Source: Antedon mediterranea
Taxonomy: Eukaryota > Echinodermata > Crinoidea > Comatulida > Antedonidae
DNA: 64,000 nt
Reading direction: 5' to 3'
Assembly (NCBI RefSeq): GCF_964355755.1
Contig: NC_092677.1
Location: 22,850,101-22,914,100, forward strand
Each line of letters starts with the position of its first letter. Within the stretch, counting starts at the first letter, position 1. The notes under the pieces are model-generated. The model searched no databases, was not told the origin of the DNA, and saw only the letters and a program-made list of their open reading frames with translations. Positions 11,857-24,031 of the stretch are shown piece by piece. A program made the translations under genes and the position numbers.

Positions 11857-13310
11857 CAATAGGATTAATTAATCACCTAATCAAGTAAACAGAGTACCAC
11901 CATACAGATAAATTATTATAAGCCCACCACCTAATATTGACGTAACATTTATTTATCAGGTAAAATGTTCAATATGTTTATAGACAGATCATGTATGGTA
12001 CATTTTATTCATTGCTTATTAATAGTGTTTATTACGTGTTTATTCATAATGTGAAATGACCTATAAAGTAATAGACTGGCTAATTATAATTTAATAATTT
12101 AGTTACATAAATGTTTGATTAAATCTTTATTTTTCATGTAAAATGATCTATGTGGATATAGATAGACATTAGTAAAATATCCAATTAGTGTTGAATGTCA
12201 TCTTGTATAATAACCTATATGAGTTCTAAGTCTTAGAAAATCCGACCAGCATGTGCAAAGAGAGATAAATAAGAAGTTTGTTTGAAATGAGGTTCAATGT
12301 CTTTAAAACAACTGAGGCCTGGACCCCACCCCACTAATTTATGGGGAAACTGGACCTGGACTGTGATGCTATGCTTTATCTGGCCTGCAATATAATTTAT
12401 GAATAACAATCAGGCCCACACTAGAAAACTTGATCAATGACTTGATAGATTGGCAATAATTCCTTGTTGCACAAATATTTATTTGTAAATGACAACTTTT
12501 GGGTCCCAGTGAAGTTGGGTTGGCCTGGCCATTAAAGTGTTATAGCATACATTGTTTCACAGCGTCTGAATAGTGTCCCAAAAGAGGATACTTTGTGATA
12601 TAATCTGTATTTTCCCCTATTACATGTTTCATATCATTATTTTAAGAGAGTAAACCTATGCAATCATGATTCATTATTTTTTATAAATTTAGTTGTTGAT
12701 TTGATGTTTACTATTAGGATGTGTGTGTGGTTTAAAATATTTTAACAATTTATTCTAATGAAAGAACTCATTAATTCAATTTTATTTACATTTTATAAGC
12801 TTATCATTTTCATATGAACGTTTGGATTAAGTACCAGACCTGAAACGATATTGAACTAAACAAACAATGGGGGTGGTGTTATCAAATGATGCCTTATTTA
12901 TAATATTTCAAAATATGAATTATTTCCTTATAACATGTATGACAATTCATAGAATGGTATAATACTATTAGTATATTTTTACATAAATACTGTATTTTTA
13001 TTGACAACTAACAAATTAGTAACAAATGCACATTCATGTAAAAAAATGTTGTACATGGTGCCTGCTTTGTTCAGATATTTAGAATTTAATTGATTTTTAA
13101 ATTAATCGTACTTTTAAATTTGGAAAAAAAAGAATAAACCACCAAACTCTGTAATGCACTGGATGTTTTAATGTGCCTAAATTTGTAACATTCACTTTAC
13201 CTTGTATGTCACAGTGGAATTTGACAGATGGGCCTAATGTGTATAATTAGAAAGTTATATAACATTGTACACAACAGTCTTTGTAATTGTAAACAATACA
13301 CATCAAAACG

Positions 13311-13316
13311 AATAAA
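13311..13316 (+). promoter_or_regulatory. Candidate distal poly(A) signal for PLCG
   Basis: A canonical AATAAA lies 3.6 kb past the stop and is followed within 25 bases by a T-rich, GT-containing element. Which of the AATAAA hexamers is used cannot be told from sequence alone. Confidence 0.35.
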
Positions 13317-13678
13317 CAGTGATTTTTAATTGTTTTGTCTTTAATATTGTTTCTAGTAGTAAAATCAAGTCAAGGTGGTCACTAAATGTTAGTACATATT
13401 ATCCAGCGAAGCAATACATATGTATGAGGCTTGTTTGCGATAATTTAAAATGGTTGTAAGGTAGTTAATGTATATAATGAAAAACACAATCATTCCATAA
13501 TTTTTCCGTGATCCTACAAATATCATTAGTATTCAGTCTACTGTACATATCAAAAATTATTTGACATTAAATCACCAAACTAACTCGTAACCATGTCCAT
13601 GCCCTAAACGTGTTTAGGCCTATATATAGACGGTTAATCTTCCAGGTTTCACGGTATACCAGTATTTATTACAATTAT

Positions 13679-13714
13679 CATAGAGATATTATAGTGAACT
13701 ATAATATCTCTATG
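13679..13714. repeat. Perfect 16-bp-stem hairpin
   Basis: CATAGAGATATTATAG, a 4-base TGAA loop, and its exact reverse complement. Nothing nearby explains it. Confidence 0.85.
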
Positions 13715-13719
13715 CAATT

Positions 13720-16040
13720 ATTAAAATAATTGCAAAATGTTTGTGTCGGTGTCAGAGACCAGTTACCGAATATGAATATGAAGAAGGGCTATTTTGTAAG
13801 GGACGTGGCATTAGGTTCCAGGACGATTCGGCCCAGGACTATTAGAGCGGAGTAATGGATTAGACTGTCTGCCATGCTATTTAACGAGTTAACCGGGTTT
13901 GTAGACACAAAGTCCGCTTGGCAGACAATCTGCAGCAACATGCAATTGGAGTATGCGATGCGTCGAGCGAGTGTTTAATTTAGATTCTTAGTCTTACGTT
14001 TTTCCCCAAAATATCCAACTTTGTAGTACGTCAAAATTAAACGGGGCAGATCTGTTTCGAAAGGGGAGGGGAACAGTAAAAGATTATTTTGCAAGCGAAG
14101 CGGGCTGGGGATCCGAAAGACTTTCTCTGAAAGACCGGGGTGGGGGGGGGCGGATCCAGGGTGTTGTGAAAGGGGGGGGGGGGGTGCAACTGCAGAGAGT
14201 CACGCCAACTCAGCCCCACCAAGGTTTGGGCTGAGTGGAGGCGATTTTCGAAATATAACACCGCTAGATGGTCGGAAATGGCACTCTCACGTTATTATGA
14301 AAAAAAATTTTAACATGAAAACTGAGGTACTAGCCTATTAAATTGTGACATTTTCCCCATAGGCCTATTTTGATTAAAAGCGTCACAGAGGGCGCTTTGT
14401 TACAACCGTTAATGTAGAAAACGCCAGCTAATGTCGAAACAATCGTTAAGGTAGAACAGAACAATCCACCGCTTATGTAGTAAAACCTCCAGCTTAGTTA
14501 TGTAGAAACACTAACAGAAAGGGGTTTTCCGTCCACTTTTGGCAAAAGTTGCCCATTAGAGTGAATAGAACTATGGGTCTTCTGACGGTAGTTTGGCACA
14601 AATATTCCAATACATACAGTACAAAGTTACGCACAGTCTTAACGTTTCATGATCATATTGACCTTTTGGCCCCTGTACTGACCAAGCTTCCCAATTGTTT
14701 TTTGGCCAAATTTATTGATATAAGGAAGCAAAAAACATTGTTAACATAGTTTGCTAGAGAGGTGCAGGTAAACCATTTCTGGCTCCCCAACTAATAGAAA
14801 TACTACACCGGAATATTTTGATATAAAAATTATAGAAGTTCAGACGTTCTGTGGTACATTTTAAATTCTATTCTTGTATGTTCCATTTAAAGCTCATCTT
14901 AATGTCAAAGATATATAATATCAATAAAGTAATTGTTTACTTAGAAGAAGTTTACTTGTGCCAGTTATTCAGCACTGAAAAAGCCGCGACCCAGGGTGTC
15001 CTAGTGGCCCCCCGGACCCCGGCTTAGTCATAAAGTAGTTACATAGTTGCAGGGCCTTTTAATTTTATCATTGTTGAATGTTTTGTTGTTCGCTTATTGT
15101 TAAAATTGGTTTAAAAAAAAAAGAGGTGATGCTGGCGCCAACGAATTTGACAACCTTCAGACAACCAAAATATTTTTTTGTACAAAAATTAATTTGAAAT
15201 AAAACGCTAGAAAAATAATCCTTCTGCTTCATCAGCACTGCATTGGTTCCTAATAATCTGACTAAGAAAATGTAACTTTGTTACGTTCTATCAATCCATT
15301 TTCATATCACGGAATCCATTTTCATAATAGTAGGCAATAGAATTTTAATTGAATAGTGAGGGATTAGTTACAGTGTTGAATTTGAATAAACCGTTGGCAT
15401 TGGTAAGCCTAACATTTTTCAAGTTACTGAAAATCCAAAATGAACTTGCTGTTATAATACAAACAAAATTATTCAATCAAAGCAAAGAAACGCTCTACGA
15501 ATTTCCGTAGTAATATGGACGTTTATTATGTTATGAACTTTGAACCATGTTTATACCGGTAGCAGTTCTTTCTGCAAATTGTCTTTGCTGTATTTTGGAG
15601 TGTAATTTAAGCAACACTGTTGTACAGTTTATAGTGGATAAATGAAAATGAATTTTGGAAATTGTGGTTTTACCTTCTGACTTTATTTAGCATTTAGCCT
15701 AATTCAAAATAATACAATTTAACATTTTGCTCAATATATTTATAGCAGCTTCATACTTTTTGTATAACTTTTTAAAATTATTAAATGATAATCAATTTGC
15801 ATTCATTGATTGTAGTTATAGGCCTATCGGGGACTTCCCCCTGACGTTCGCATTGGACACAAAAAAATGTTATCCTATTGTTATTCGCGTATGTTTTAAT
15901 ATTACCGGCGGAATATTGTATAGGCTACAATACTCGGTTTGCTAGAGCACGACAGAGTGACATTTCCGGCGAACTAGAGCGGGTTGCGCGGGTTCCATTT
16001 ATCATGAATTTTACGTGCGAGAGTATGGAACGCCTCCTCT
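13720..16040. other. Intergenic, G-rich patches, no gene
   Basis: I see no exon or transposon protein. G-runs of 9-12 bases occur at 14143-14183. The sequence at 14400-14520 has irregular repeats of a TAATGTAGAAA-type motif. Short ORFs have no family resemblance. Confidence 0.6.
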
Positions 16041-16064
16041 GCCTTCAGTTCACATTTATCATTC

Positions 16065-16253
16065 AATACACACCAATCGTCATGCAGTACACACCATCGT
16101 CATGCAGTACACACCGAACATCATGCAGTAGACACCAAACATCATGCAGTACACACCAATCGTCATGCAGTACACACCAATCGTCATGCAGTACACACCA
16201 ATGGTCATGCAGTACACACCAATCGTCATGCAGTACACACCAATCGTCATGCA
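16065..16253. repeat. 21-bp satellite array, copy 1
   Basis: About nine units of 21 bp contain CAGTACACACCAATCG followed by TCATG, with variants CCGAACA and CCAAACA. Since 21 is a multiple of three, the array is open in several frames on both strands, which explains repetitive ORFs here. The same unit recurs at 22160-22357 and as a single reversed unit at 20436-20457, each time abutting the foldback elements. Confidence 0.9.
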
Positions 16254-16459
16254 GTCAAATATTGCATAATTTATACCGCCACCTATCGACAAAATCGAAT
16301 ATCACGTGACGTTTATTAGACGGCTGTAAAACTAAGACTATTTATTTCTTTTTCTCTTCTTCTTTTATGGAATTCAATAATTGCAATGGCCTCATAGCCG
16401 TGCCTGTGTCTCGCATAATAAATTATTGTATATATAAAAAACATAGCATTCACAGAAAT

Positions 16460-17973
16460 CGTATCCGGATATTCACCCCCTGGACATTTACCCCCCGGAA
16501 AACTACCCCCCGGACAACCACCACCTGGACAACTACCCCCTTAGGACAACTACCCCTTTAGGACAACTATCCCCCGGACAACCACCACCTGGACAACTAC
16601 CCCTTAGGACAACTACCCCCCCCCCCCCCCGGGTAATTACCCCGCGTAACTACCTCTGACACAATACTCCCCGTAGGACAACTACCTCCTGGACCTGGAC
16701 AATACTCCGAGGGCAAATAATCTTTTAGGACAACTACCTCCGTAGGACAACTAACCCCTGGACAACTACCCACCAGACAATTACCCCCTAGGAACAATTA
16801 CCCCCCCCCCCCCCCCGGGTAATTACCCCGCGGACAACTACCTCTGACACAATACTCCCCGTAGGACAACTATCCCCTGGACAACTACCACCCAGACAAC
16901 TATCCCTTTAGAACAACACTACCCCCCGGACTAAGAATTAATTTTTGTCTCAAATTTGTCATATATGTATTTTTGTACACTTGATGAATAATATCACTTT
17001 TGATATTTGACCTCAATGCACCGAATAAACGGCGATCTTTAAACAAATTCCCCTCAAATAAACGGTGACCATGTCACTCCCATGAAACATCATATGGAAT
17101 AATCGGCGTCTATTTCCATTAGATTATACCCCCTCCCATTGAATAAACAACTTTCTTCCAATAAATGTCCACCTAAAAACCACCTGAACAATAAACAGTC
17201 CAGGCCGTTTTTTCAATAAATACGGTACTTTAAATCTAGCACATCTAGGGTCTAGCGTGCTGTTAAACAGAATAATCGGTTAAAAACGGGTGTTTCGAAA
17301 CTAGAGACCCGAGACCAGAGACCCGAGACCCAATACGAAAAGGGAGACCCCACTATACGAAAAGTGAGACCCCACTATACGAAAAGGGAGACCCTAATAT
17401 ACGAAAAGGGAGACCTAAATATACAAAAAGGGAGACCCAAATATACAAAAAAAGGAGACCCAAATATACAAAATGGGAGACCCACTATAAGAAAAGGGAG
17501 ACCCCACTATACGAAAAGAGAGACCACACTATACGAAAAGGGAGACCCTAATTTACGAAAAGGGAGACCCAAATATAGGTCTCCTTTTTCGTATTGGGTC
17601 TCGTGTCAGGTATCTGGTCTCGGGTCTCTAGTTTCGAAACACCCGTTAAAAACAGATGATTTCATTTTTACAGAAACCGGTCCTATATATTTGTCTACTT
17701 TTGGATTGGGGGGGGGGGGTGGTATTTGACCGGGGGAAAGTTGACCGGGGGTAGTTGACCGGGCGTAGTTGTTATCCTAAGGGGGAAGTTGTCCTAAGGG
17801 GGTAGTTGTCCGGGGGGTAGTTGTCCGGGGGTTATTATCCTAAGGGGGTAGTTGTCCTAAGGGGGTAGTTGTCCGGGGAGTTGTTGTCCGGGGGGTAGTT
17901 GTCCTAAGGGGGTAGTTGTCCGGGTGGTAAACATCCGGGGGGTAACTGTCTGGAGGGTAGGTGTCCTAGAACC
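16460..17973 (+). mobile_element. Foldback-type element, copy A
   Basis: The left end begins CGTATCCGGATATTCACCCC and continues as a tandem array of GGACAACTACCCCC-type units. The right end is the inverse array (GGGGGTAGTTGTCC units) and ends GGTAGGTGTCCTAGAACC. The 8-bp sequence ACAGAAAT flanks both sides (16452-16459 and 17974-17981), which I read as a target-site duplication. The middle holds an AT-rich unique part and an inner palindromic repeat. There is no ORF with family resemblance, so it is non-autonomous. Compared with copies B and C it lacks about 280 bp of the unique middle (the part at 22757-23035 in copy C). Confidence 0.8.
17277..17655. repeat. Inner palindromic repeat of copy A
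   Basis: The outer arms GTTAAAAACGGGTGTTTCGA and its inverse TCGAAACACCCGTTAAAAAC enclose direct units of about 21 bp (GGGAGACCCCACTATACGAA type) and a terminal block of GAGACCCGAGACCAGAGACC type in inverted orientation. It looks like a second small foldback element inserted in an ancestor of all three copies. Confidence 0.75.
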
Positions 17974-18124
17974 ACAGAAATGTGTAGAGGTTAAAATAAG
18001 TACAGTATGTCAAGCATAAAATAAATCTTAGAGTCGATGGCCTTAGTTTTACAGCCGTCTAATAAACGTCACGTGATAGTCGATTTTGTCGATAGGTGGC
18101 GGTATAAATTACGCAATATTTGAC

Positions 18125-20435
18125 TCACACTCGATTCACCAGGGACAAAAAGTAGTGAGCCCTCTATCGGCAGCCAATCGTTTTTGCACACGAGACAGCG
18201 TGGACAATTACCCGGAAGCAACTTTGTTTTGAAAAGTAAATCTTAGGTTTTTGCAAACTGGCCAATTGGAACTTTTGGTTTTATTTACTAATGAATAATT
18301 CATGAAAACCTTTGACAAGGCATCTACGAACCACGTGATATTGTTTTTTAATCGACGAACCCATTATATTTGTGTGAAACAAGGGTGAATTACACCGATG
18401 TTTTTTAAACAATTTTAGGCTATTCGAATGTTAAAATTTCGTCTAATTTGTTGAGGCTGTAATAAAACAACGCAATTTTTTGAGAAGGTGGGTTTTATAG
18501 TTTCTGAATATTTGATTTTTCAATAGTAGTTAATAAAAAAATCTCGTTGGGGTTATTTTTTATTTTTTTTTAATGGCTGCTTAAACATGTGCCTTCTTGG
18601 GTATTTCACTATTGAAAATGGAACACATGGTTGTAGCTAAAATCATTTTTTACGCCATAAGATAAAAAATGTGGTTTTGTAAATTAATAAGGGCAACATA
18701 TAATATATAGGAAAGCTGTTTTTAATCATAAAACTCTACAAAGCCTCTTTTTTTTTATTTATAAATCAATATAGTCTAGGCCTAGTAGTACAGTAGGAGA
18801 GCCAGGCTTTAGCCTATAGTGGGGTAGTGCGTGCATTATTGGCGCGTGTTCATTGTCGGGCGCGCGTTGTTTATAGGCCTAAGAAAATAAGTAAAATATA
18901 CAAATATAATTAAATAATGATTATTATTAATTGAATGTTGTTTTTTTTTTTACAGACCACAGAGGATTGTTCTACATACTTCAATACAAATAGCATTAAA
19001 TCAACAACAATTTCTTATGAGTCATATTAATTGCTCTGGCATATAATGTGAAAAAGCACTATTAATACTGTAATAATGGATATCTATAGATGTACTGCCA
19101 AAAAGACATTTTATTTTTTAAAAACTTTAACTTATCCTAATTTACTTATTTAAAGGTTCAAGTGGCGCTTGGTTGTTGTGCAGTAGTTTAATAAAGTTTA
19201 AATGTACATTTCAAATCGGCAAATAAATAATGGTAATAGGCCTACAGTACTGCAGTAAAGAAAATCTTTTCGAAGATTAGGCTTAGTACAAAAGATGTTA
19301 GCTAAGTTGATGTAGAAAACTTGTTGTCTGATTTTTAAGGTAAAATTTGTGATAATATTAAAAGTTAAAATGTTAATTGGTGTGTATTTGTATTTCATTT
19401 ATTGCTCCATTATTATAATAAAAAGCAGGGAACCATGAAATTTCATTTTAGCTCCGATAAAAAGTAAACATTTTCAGCATATACTGTACTTAAATCAATC
19501 ATATGTTAGTGACAGGTGACATTAACAGATTTATTATGAGATTACTAGTAAGCCTACTAGTAGGTTTAGCTCTATTCATAAAAATAATGACATTATATAC
19601 TGTACATTAATTAATTAGCCTAGCTAGGCCTAACTAATTTTTCAGTATTTTACCAAGTCAACCGTTCAGGCATGCAGACAGTCCTCACTTTACACTAATC
19701 TTCATAATTTTAAGAAAAATGAAAGTTCAGCACTTTATTTCAAAATTTATAAGCCCATATTATAAGATTCTGCATCATCCACTTAACAAGAACTAAAATC
19801 GAGAGCCCAGTGATAGAGCGCATCTTCCGACGTTCTCGTCGCCTAAGGAAACGAGTATTCCAGCCCTGTCGCGTCTTCCTAGGCCTACGCGCACCGCACT
19901 TTCGCTCAAAATACACTATCTTCAACTCCTTATAAAATTTGTTTGAAAAATAACCCCAAGCTTATATTTGGAAATCTTTGAAAATGCATATAAGACTATA
20001 TTATAGCGTTTTCAGAATTTCATTTAAAAATTGCAAATTAATGTTAGCTATTTTAACAGATTAGTTAGTTTTCACTTTTTTGTTTTCGGCGTATGACTCG
20101 CTTTGTTTACGTTTACATTTGGCTTAGACGTTTATCTTGGAATTCGAATCAATTAATCCATAATCAACTAAAATTGCTATTGTTGTGGTTTTTGTTTAAT
20201 ATAAATGTTCTTAATAAACAGAAATAAATCAAACAACAATATAATTTAATATAAATCCGTTAAAAGGGAAATTTAGACAGCCTATAAAACACGGAAGTCA
20301 GAACTCGCGTCGCTCGAAATGCTCGGGAACTTTCTATTTATAGCCAATCGAAAAAGGCTCCGGCTAACTTAAACAATGAAAACGGCCCTCGGAACACTTA
20401 ATGTCCCATTTTCGCTGTTTGACGTGGATGTGGAC
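18125..20435. other. Intergenic stretch between element copies
   Basis: No gene is recognised. The sequence is AT-rich with several TAGGCCTA palindromes (near 18776, 18874, 19236, 19626, 19880). The minus-strand ORF at 19740-19925 is Arg-rich but has no known motif or splice context. Confidence 0.6.
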
Positions 20436-20457
20436 TGCATGACGATTGGTGTGTACT
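20436..20457 (-). repeat. Single reversed 21-bp satellite unit
   Basis: GCATGACGATTGGTGTGTAC is the reverse complement of the unit found at 16065-16253 and 22160-22357. It lies directly against the end of foldback copy B. Confidence 0.8.
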
Positions 20458-22159
20458 GGTTCTAGGACACCTACCCCCTAGACAGTTACCCCCCGGATGT
20501 TTACCACCCGGACAACTACCCCCTTAGGACAACTACCCCCCGGACAACTACCCCCCGGACAACTACCCCCTTAGGACAACTACCCCCTTAGGATAACAAC
20601 CCCCCGGACAACTACCCCCCGGACAACCACCCCCTTAGGATAACTACCCCCTTAGGATAACTACCCCCCGGTCAACTACCCCCCGGTCAACTACCCCCCG
20701 GTCAACTACCGCCCCCATCCAAAAGTAGACAAATATATAGGACCGGTTTCTGTAAAAATGAAATCATCTGTTTTTAACGGGTGTTTCGAAACTAGAGACC
20801 CGAGACCAGAGATCTGACACGAGACCCAATACGAAAAGGGAGACCTATATTTGGGTCTCCCTTTTCGTATATTAGGGTCTCCCTTTTCGTATAGTGTGGT
20901 CTCTCTTTTCGTATAGTGGGGTCTCCCTTTCTTATAGTGGGTCTCCCTTTTCTTATAGTGGGTCTCCCTTTTCGTATATTTGGGTCTCCCATTTTGTATA
21001 TTTGGGTCTCCCTTTCGTATAATTGGGTCTCCCTTTTCGTATATTTAGGTCTCCCTTTTCGTATATTAGGGTCTCCCTTTTCGTATAGTGGGGTCTCCCT
21101 TTTCGTATAGTGGGGTCTCCCTTTTCGTATAGTGGGGTCTCCCTTTTCGTACGTGGGTCTCCCTTTTCGTATATTTAGGTCTCCCTTTTCGTATTGGGTC
21201 TCGGGTCTCTGGTCTCTGGTCTCGGGTCTCTAGTTTCGAAACACCCGTTTTTAACCGACTATTCTAGACCCTAGATGTGCTAGATTTAAAGTACCGTATT
21301 TATTGAAAAAACGGCCTGGGCTGTTTATTGTTTAGGTGGTTTTTAGGTGGACATTTATTGGAAGAGGGTAGGGGGTATAATCTAATGGAAATAGACGCCG
21401 ATTATTCCATATGATGTTTCATGGGAGTGACATGGTCACCGTTTATTTGAGGGGAATTTATTTAAAGATCGACGTTTATTCGGTGAGTGAACATTGAGGT
21501 CAAATATCAAAAGTGATATTATTCTTCAAGTGTACAAAAATACATATATGACAAATTTGAGACAAAAATTAATTCTTTTAAGACCAGTGGTTATCGAAGC
21601 ATTGTCCTGACGCAAAAATTATTATTATTATTAGCGAACCCAGTCTTTACAGTAAATACAGGGAGTACTATATAATACGTTCGACTATCCTATGATCATG
21701 TGTGACAATCTTCAGTTTATACCAGGCTATATTTATGTTCAATATTTTACTTTTGTTTACAACAATGAATAGTAATTCGTCAAAGTAACGAATTAAATTA
21801 TAGTTATTAATTCCTATTATACACTGTTGCAGAGTCAGGTTGTTGAATGGTCTGGGTGGTTAGGGTGTTCTAAAGGGATAGTTTTCTGGGTGGTAATTGT
21901 CCGGGGGGTAATTGTCCGGGGGGTAATTGTCCGGGGGGTAATTGTTCCTAGGGGGTAATTGTCCGGGGGGTAGTTGTCCAGGGGGTAGTTGTCCTAAGGG
22001 GGTTGTTGTCCTAAGGGGGTAGTTGTCCGGGGGGTATTTGTCCGGGGGGTAGTTGTCCTAAAGGGGTAGTTGTCCTAAGGGGGTAGTGGTCCAGGTGGTG
22101 GTTGTCCGGGGGGTAGTTGTCCGGGGGGTAAATGTCCAGGGGGTGAATATCCGGATACG
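20458..22159 (-). mobile_element. Foldback-type element, copy B (reverse)
   Basis: Read on the minus strand it has the same order as copy A: CGTATCCGG end at 22159, C5-tract array, unique AT-rich block, inner palindromic repeat (about 20774-21262 on +), inverse array, CTAGAACC end at 20458. Its 21580-21850 unique block is the inverse of 22757-23035 in copy C. No ORF resembles a transposase. Confidence 0.8.
20774..21262. repeat. Inner palindromic repeat of copy B
   Basis: GTTTTTAACGGGTGTTTCGA on the left and TCGAAACACCCGTTTTTAAC on the right bracket an array of units containing GGGTCTCCCTTTTCGTATA. It has more units than in copy A or C, so unit number is variable. Confidence 0.75.
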
Positions 22160-22357
22160 GTACACACCAATCGTCATGCAGTACACACCAATCGTCATGC
22201 AGTACACACCAATCGTCATGCAGTACACACCAAACATCATGCAGTACACACCAATCGTCATGCTGTACACACTAATCGTCATGCAGTACACACCAAACAT
22301 CATGCAGTACACACCAAACATCATGCAGTACACACCAATCGTCATGCAGTACACACC
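22160..22357. repeat. 21-bp satellite array, copy 2
   Basis: About nine units of the same satellite as at 16065-16253 fill the gap exactly between the CGTATCCGG ends of copies B and C and form the loop of the large palindrome. Confidence 0.9.
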
Positions 22358-24031
22358 GTATCCGGATATTCACCCCCTGGACATTTACCACCCGGAAAAC
22401 TACCTCCCGGACAACCACCACCTGGACCACTACCCCCTTAGGACAACTACCCCTTTAGGACAACTACCCCCTTAGGACAACAACCCCCTTAGGACAACTA
22501 CCCCCCGGACAACTACCCCCCGGACAATTACCCCCTAGGAACAATCACCCCCCGGACAATTACCCCCCGGACAATTACCCCCCGGACAACTACCTCTGAC
22601 ACAATACTCCCCGTAGGACAACTACTTCCTGGAAAATACTCCGAGGGCAAATAATCTTTTAGGACAACTACCTCCGTAGGACAACTAACCCCTGGACAAC
22701 TACCACCCAGAAAACTATCCCTTTAGAACAACTACACCCCGGACGGACAACTACCACCCAGACCATTCAACAACCTGACTCTGCAACAGCGTATAATAGG
22801 AATTAATAACTATATTTTAATTCGTTACTTTGACGAATTACTATTCATTATTGTAAACAAAAGTAAAAGATTGAACATAAATATAGCCTGGTATAAACTG
22901 AAGATTGTCACACATGATCATAGGATAGTCGAACGTATTATATAGTACTCCCTGTATTTACTGTAAAAACTGGGTTCGTTAATAATAATAATAATTTTTG
23001 CGTCAGGACAATGCTTCGATAACCACTGGTCTTAAAAGAATAAATTTTTGTCTCAAATTTGTCATTTTGTATTTTTGTACACTTGAAGAATAATATCACT
23101 TTTGATATTTGACCTCAATGTTCACTCACCGAATAAACGGCGATCTTTAAATAAATTCCCCTCAAATAAACGGTGATCATGTCACTCCCATGAAACATCA
23201 TATGGAATTAATAATCGGCGTCTATTTCCATTAGATTATACCCCCTCCCATTGAATAAACAACTTTCTTCCAATAAATGTCCACCTAAAAACCACCTAAA
23301 CAATAAACAGCCCAGGCCGTTTTGTCAATAAATACGGTACTTTAAATCTAGCACATCTAGGGTCTAGCGTGCTGTTAAACAGAATAATCGGTTAAAAACG
23401 GGTGTTTCGAAACTAGAGACCCGAGACCAGAGACCAGAGACCCGAGACCCGAGACCCAATACGAAAAGGGAGACCTAAATATACGAAAAGAGAGACCCAC
23501 GTACGAAAAGGGAGACCCCACTATACGAAAAGAGAGACCCTAATATTCGAAAAGGGAGACCTAAATATACGAAAAGGGAGACCCAAATATACGAAAAGGG
23601 AGACCCCACTATACGAAAAGAGAGACCACACTATACGAAAAGGGAGACCCTAATATACGAAAAGGGAGACCCAAATATAGGTCTCCCTTTTCGTATTGGG
23701 TCTCGTGTCAGGTCTCTGGTCTCGGGTCTCTAGTTTCGAAACACCCGTTAAAAACAGATGATTTCATTTTTACAGAAACCGTTTGTCTACTTTTGGATTG
23801 GGGGGGGGGGGGTAGTTGACCGGGGGGTAGTTATCCGGGGGGTAGTTATCCTAAGGGGGTAGTTGTCCTAAGGGGGTAGTTGTTCGGGGGGTAGTTGTCC
23901 GGGGGGTTGTTATCCTAAGGGGGTAGTTGTCCGGGGGGTAATTGTCCGGGGGGTAGTTGTCCTAAGGGGGTAGTTGTCCGGGTGGTAAATATCCGGGGGG
24001 TAACTGTCTAGGGGGTAGGTGTCCTAGAACC
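22357..24031 (+). mobile_element. Foldback-type element, copy C
   Basis: It has the same structure and orientation as copy A: CGTATCCGGATATTCACCCC start, C5-tract array to about 22755, unique block 22757-23390, inner palindromic repeat 23393-23757, G5-tract array from about 23800, and GGTAGGTGTCCTAGAACC end. It is the inverted partner of copy B. No 8-bp duplication is obvious around it. Confidence 0.8.
23393..23757. repeat. Inner palindromic repeat of copy C
   Basis: The same TTAAAAACGGGTGTTTCGAA outer arms and GGGAGACC/TACGAAAA internal units as in copies A and B, at the same place in the element. Confidence 0.75.

Larger units (their letters stand above)
9683..13340 (+). other. PLCG: PLCG 3' UTR and downstream AT-rich tract
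   Basis: There is no coding signal. Candidate poly(A) signals are AATAAAATAATAAA near 9824-9837 and AATAAA at 13311-13316, the latter followed by a T/GT-rich element (TTGTTTTGTCTTT). If the distal one is used, the 3' UTR would be about 3.6 kb. Short ORFs here look random. An inverted-repeat MITE sits inside at 11715-11856. Confidence 0.5.
16254..18124. mobile_element. MITE with 85-bp inverted repeats, split by a foldback element
   Basis: Arms 16254-16338 and 18040-18124 are near-perfect reverse complements. Both contain ATACCGCCACCTATCGACAA, CACGTGACGTTTATTAGACG and GCTGTAAAACTAAG. Removing the insert at 16460-17973 and one target copy leaves an element of about 350 bp without coding capacity. 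Confidence 0.8.

Noticed and set aside
13679-13714. Transcription terminator
   Set aside because: The hairpin is AT-rich with no T-run logic, and such terminators are bacterial.
15878-16309. ORFs with repeated STHQSSC and MTIGVYC units
   Set aside because: By-product of the 21-bp satellite; open on both strands, no other protein feature.
17364-17729. ORF rich in KGRPHYTKRETL units
   Set aside because: Reads through the inner palindromic repeat of the foldback element; similar frames exist on both strands in copies B and C.
22160-22357. CRISPR-like array
   Set aside because: Units are directly adjacent without unique spacers, and the DNA is eukaryotic.
22058-22475. Overlapping ORFs on both strands between copies B and C
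   Set aside because: Satellite and C5-array translation only.
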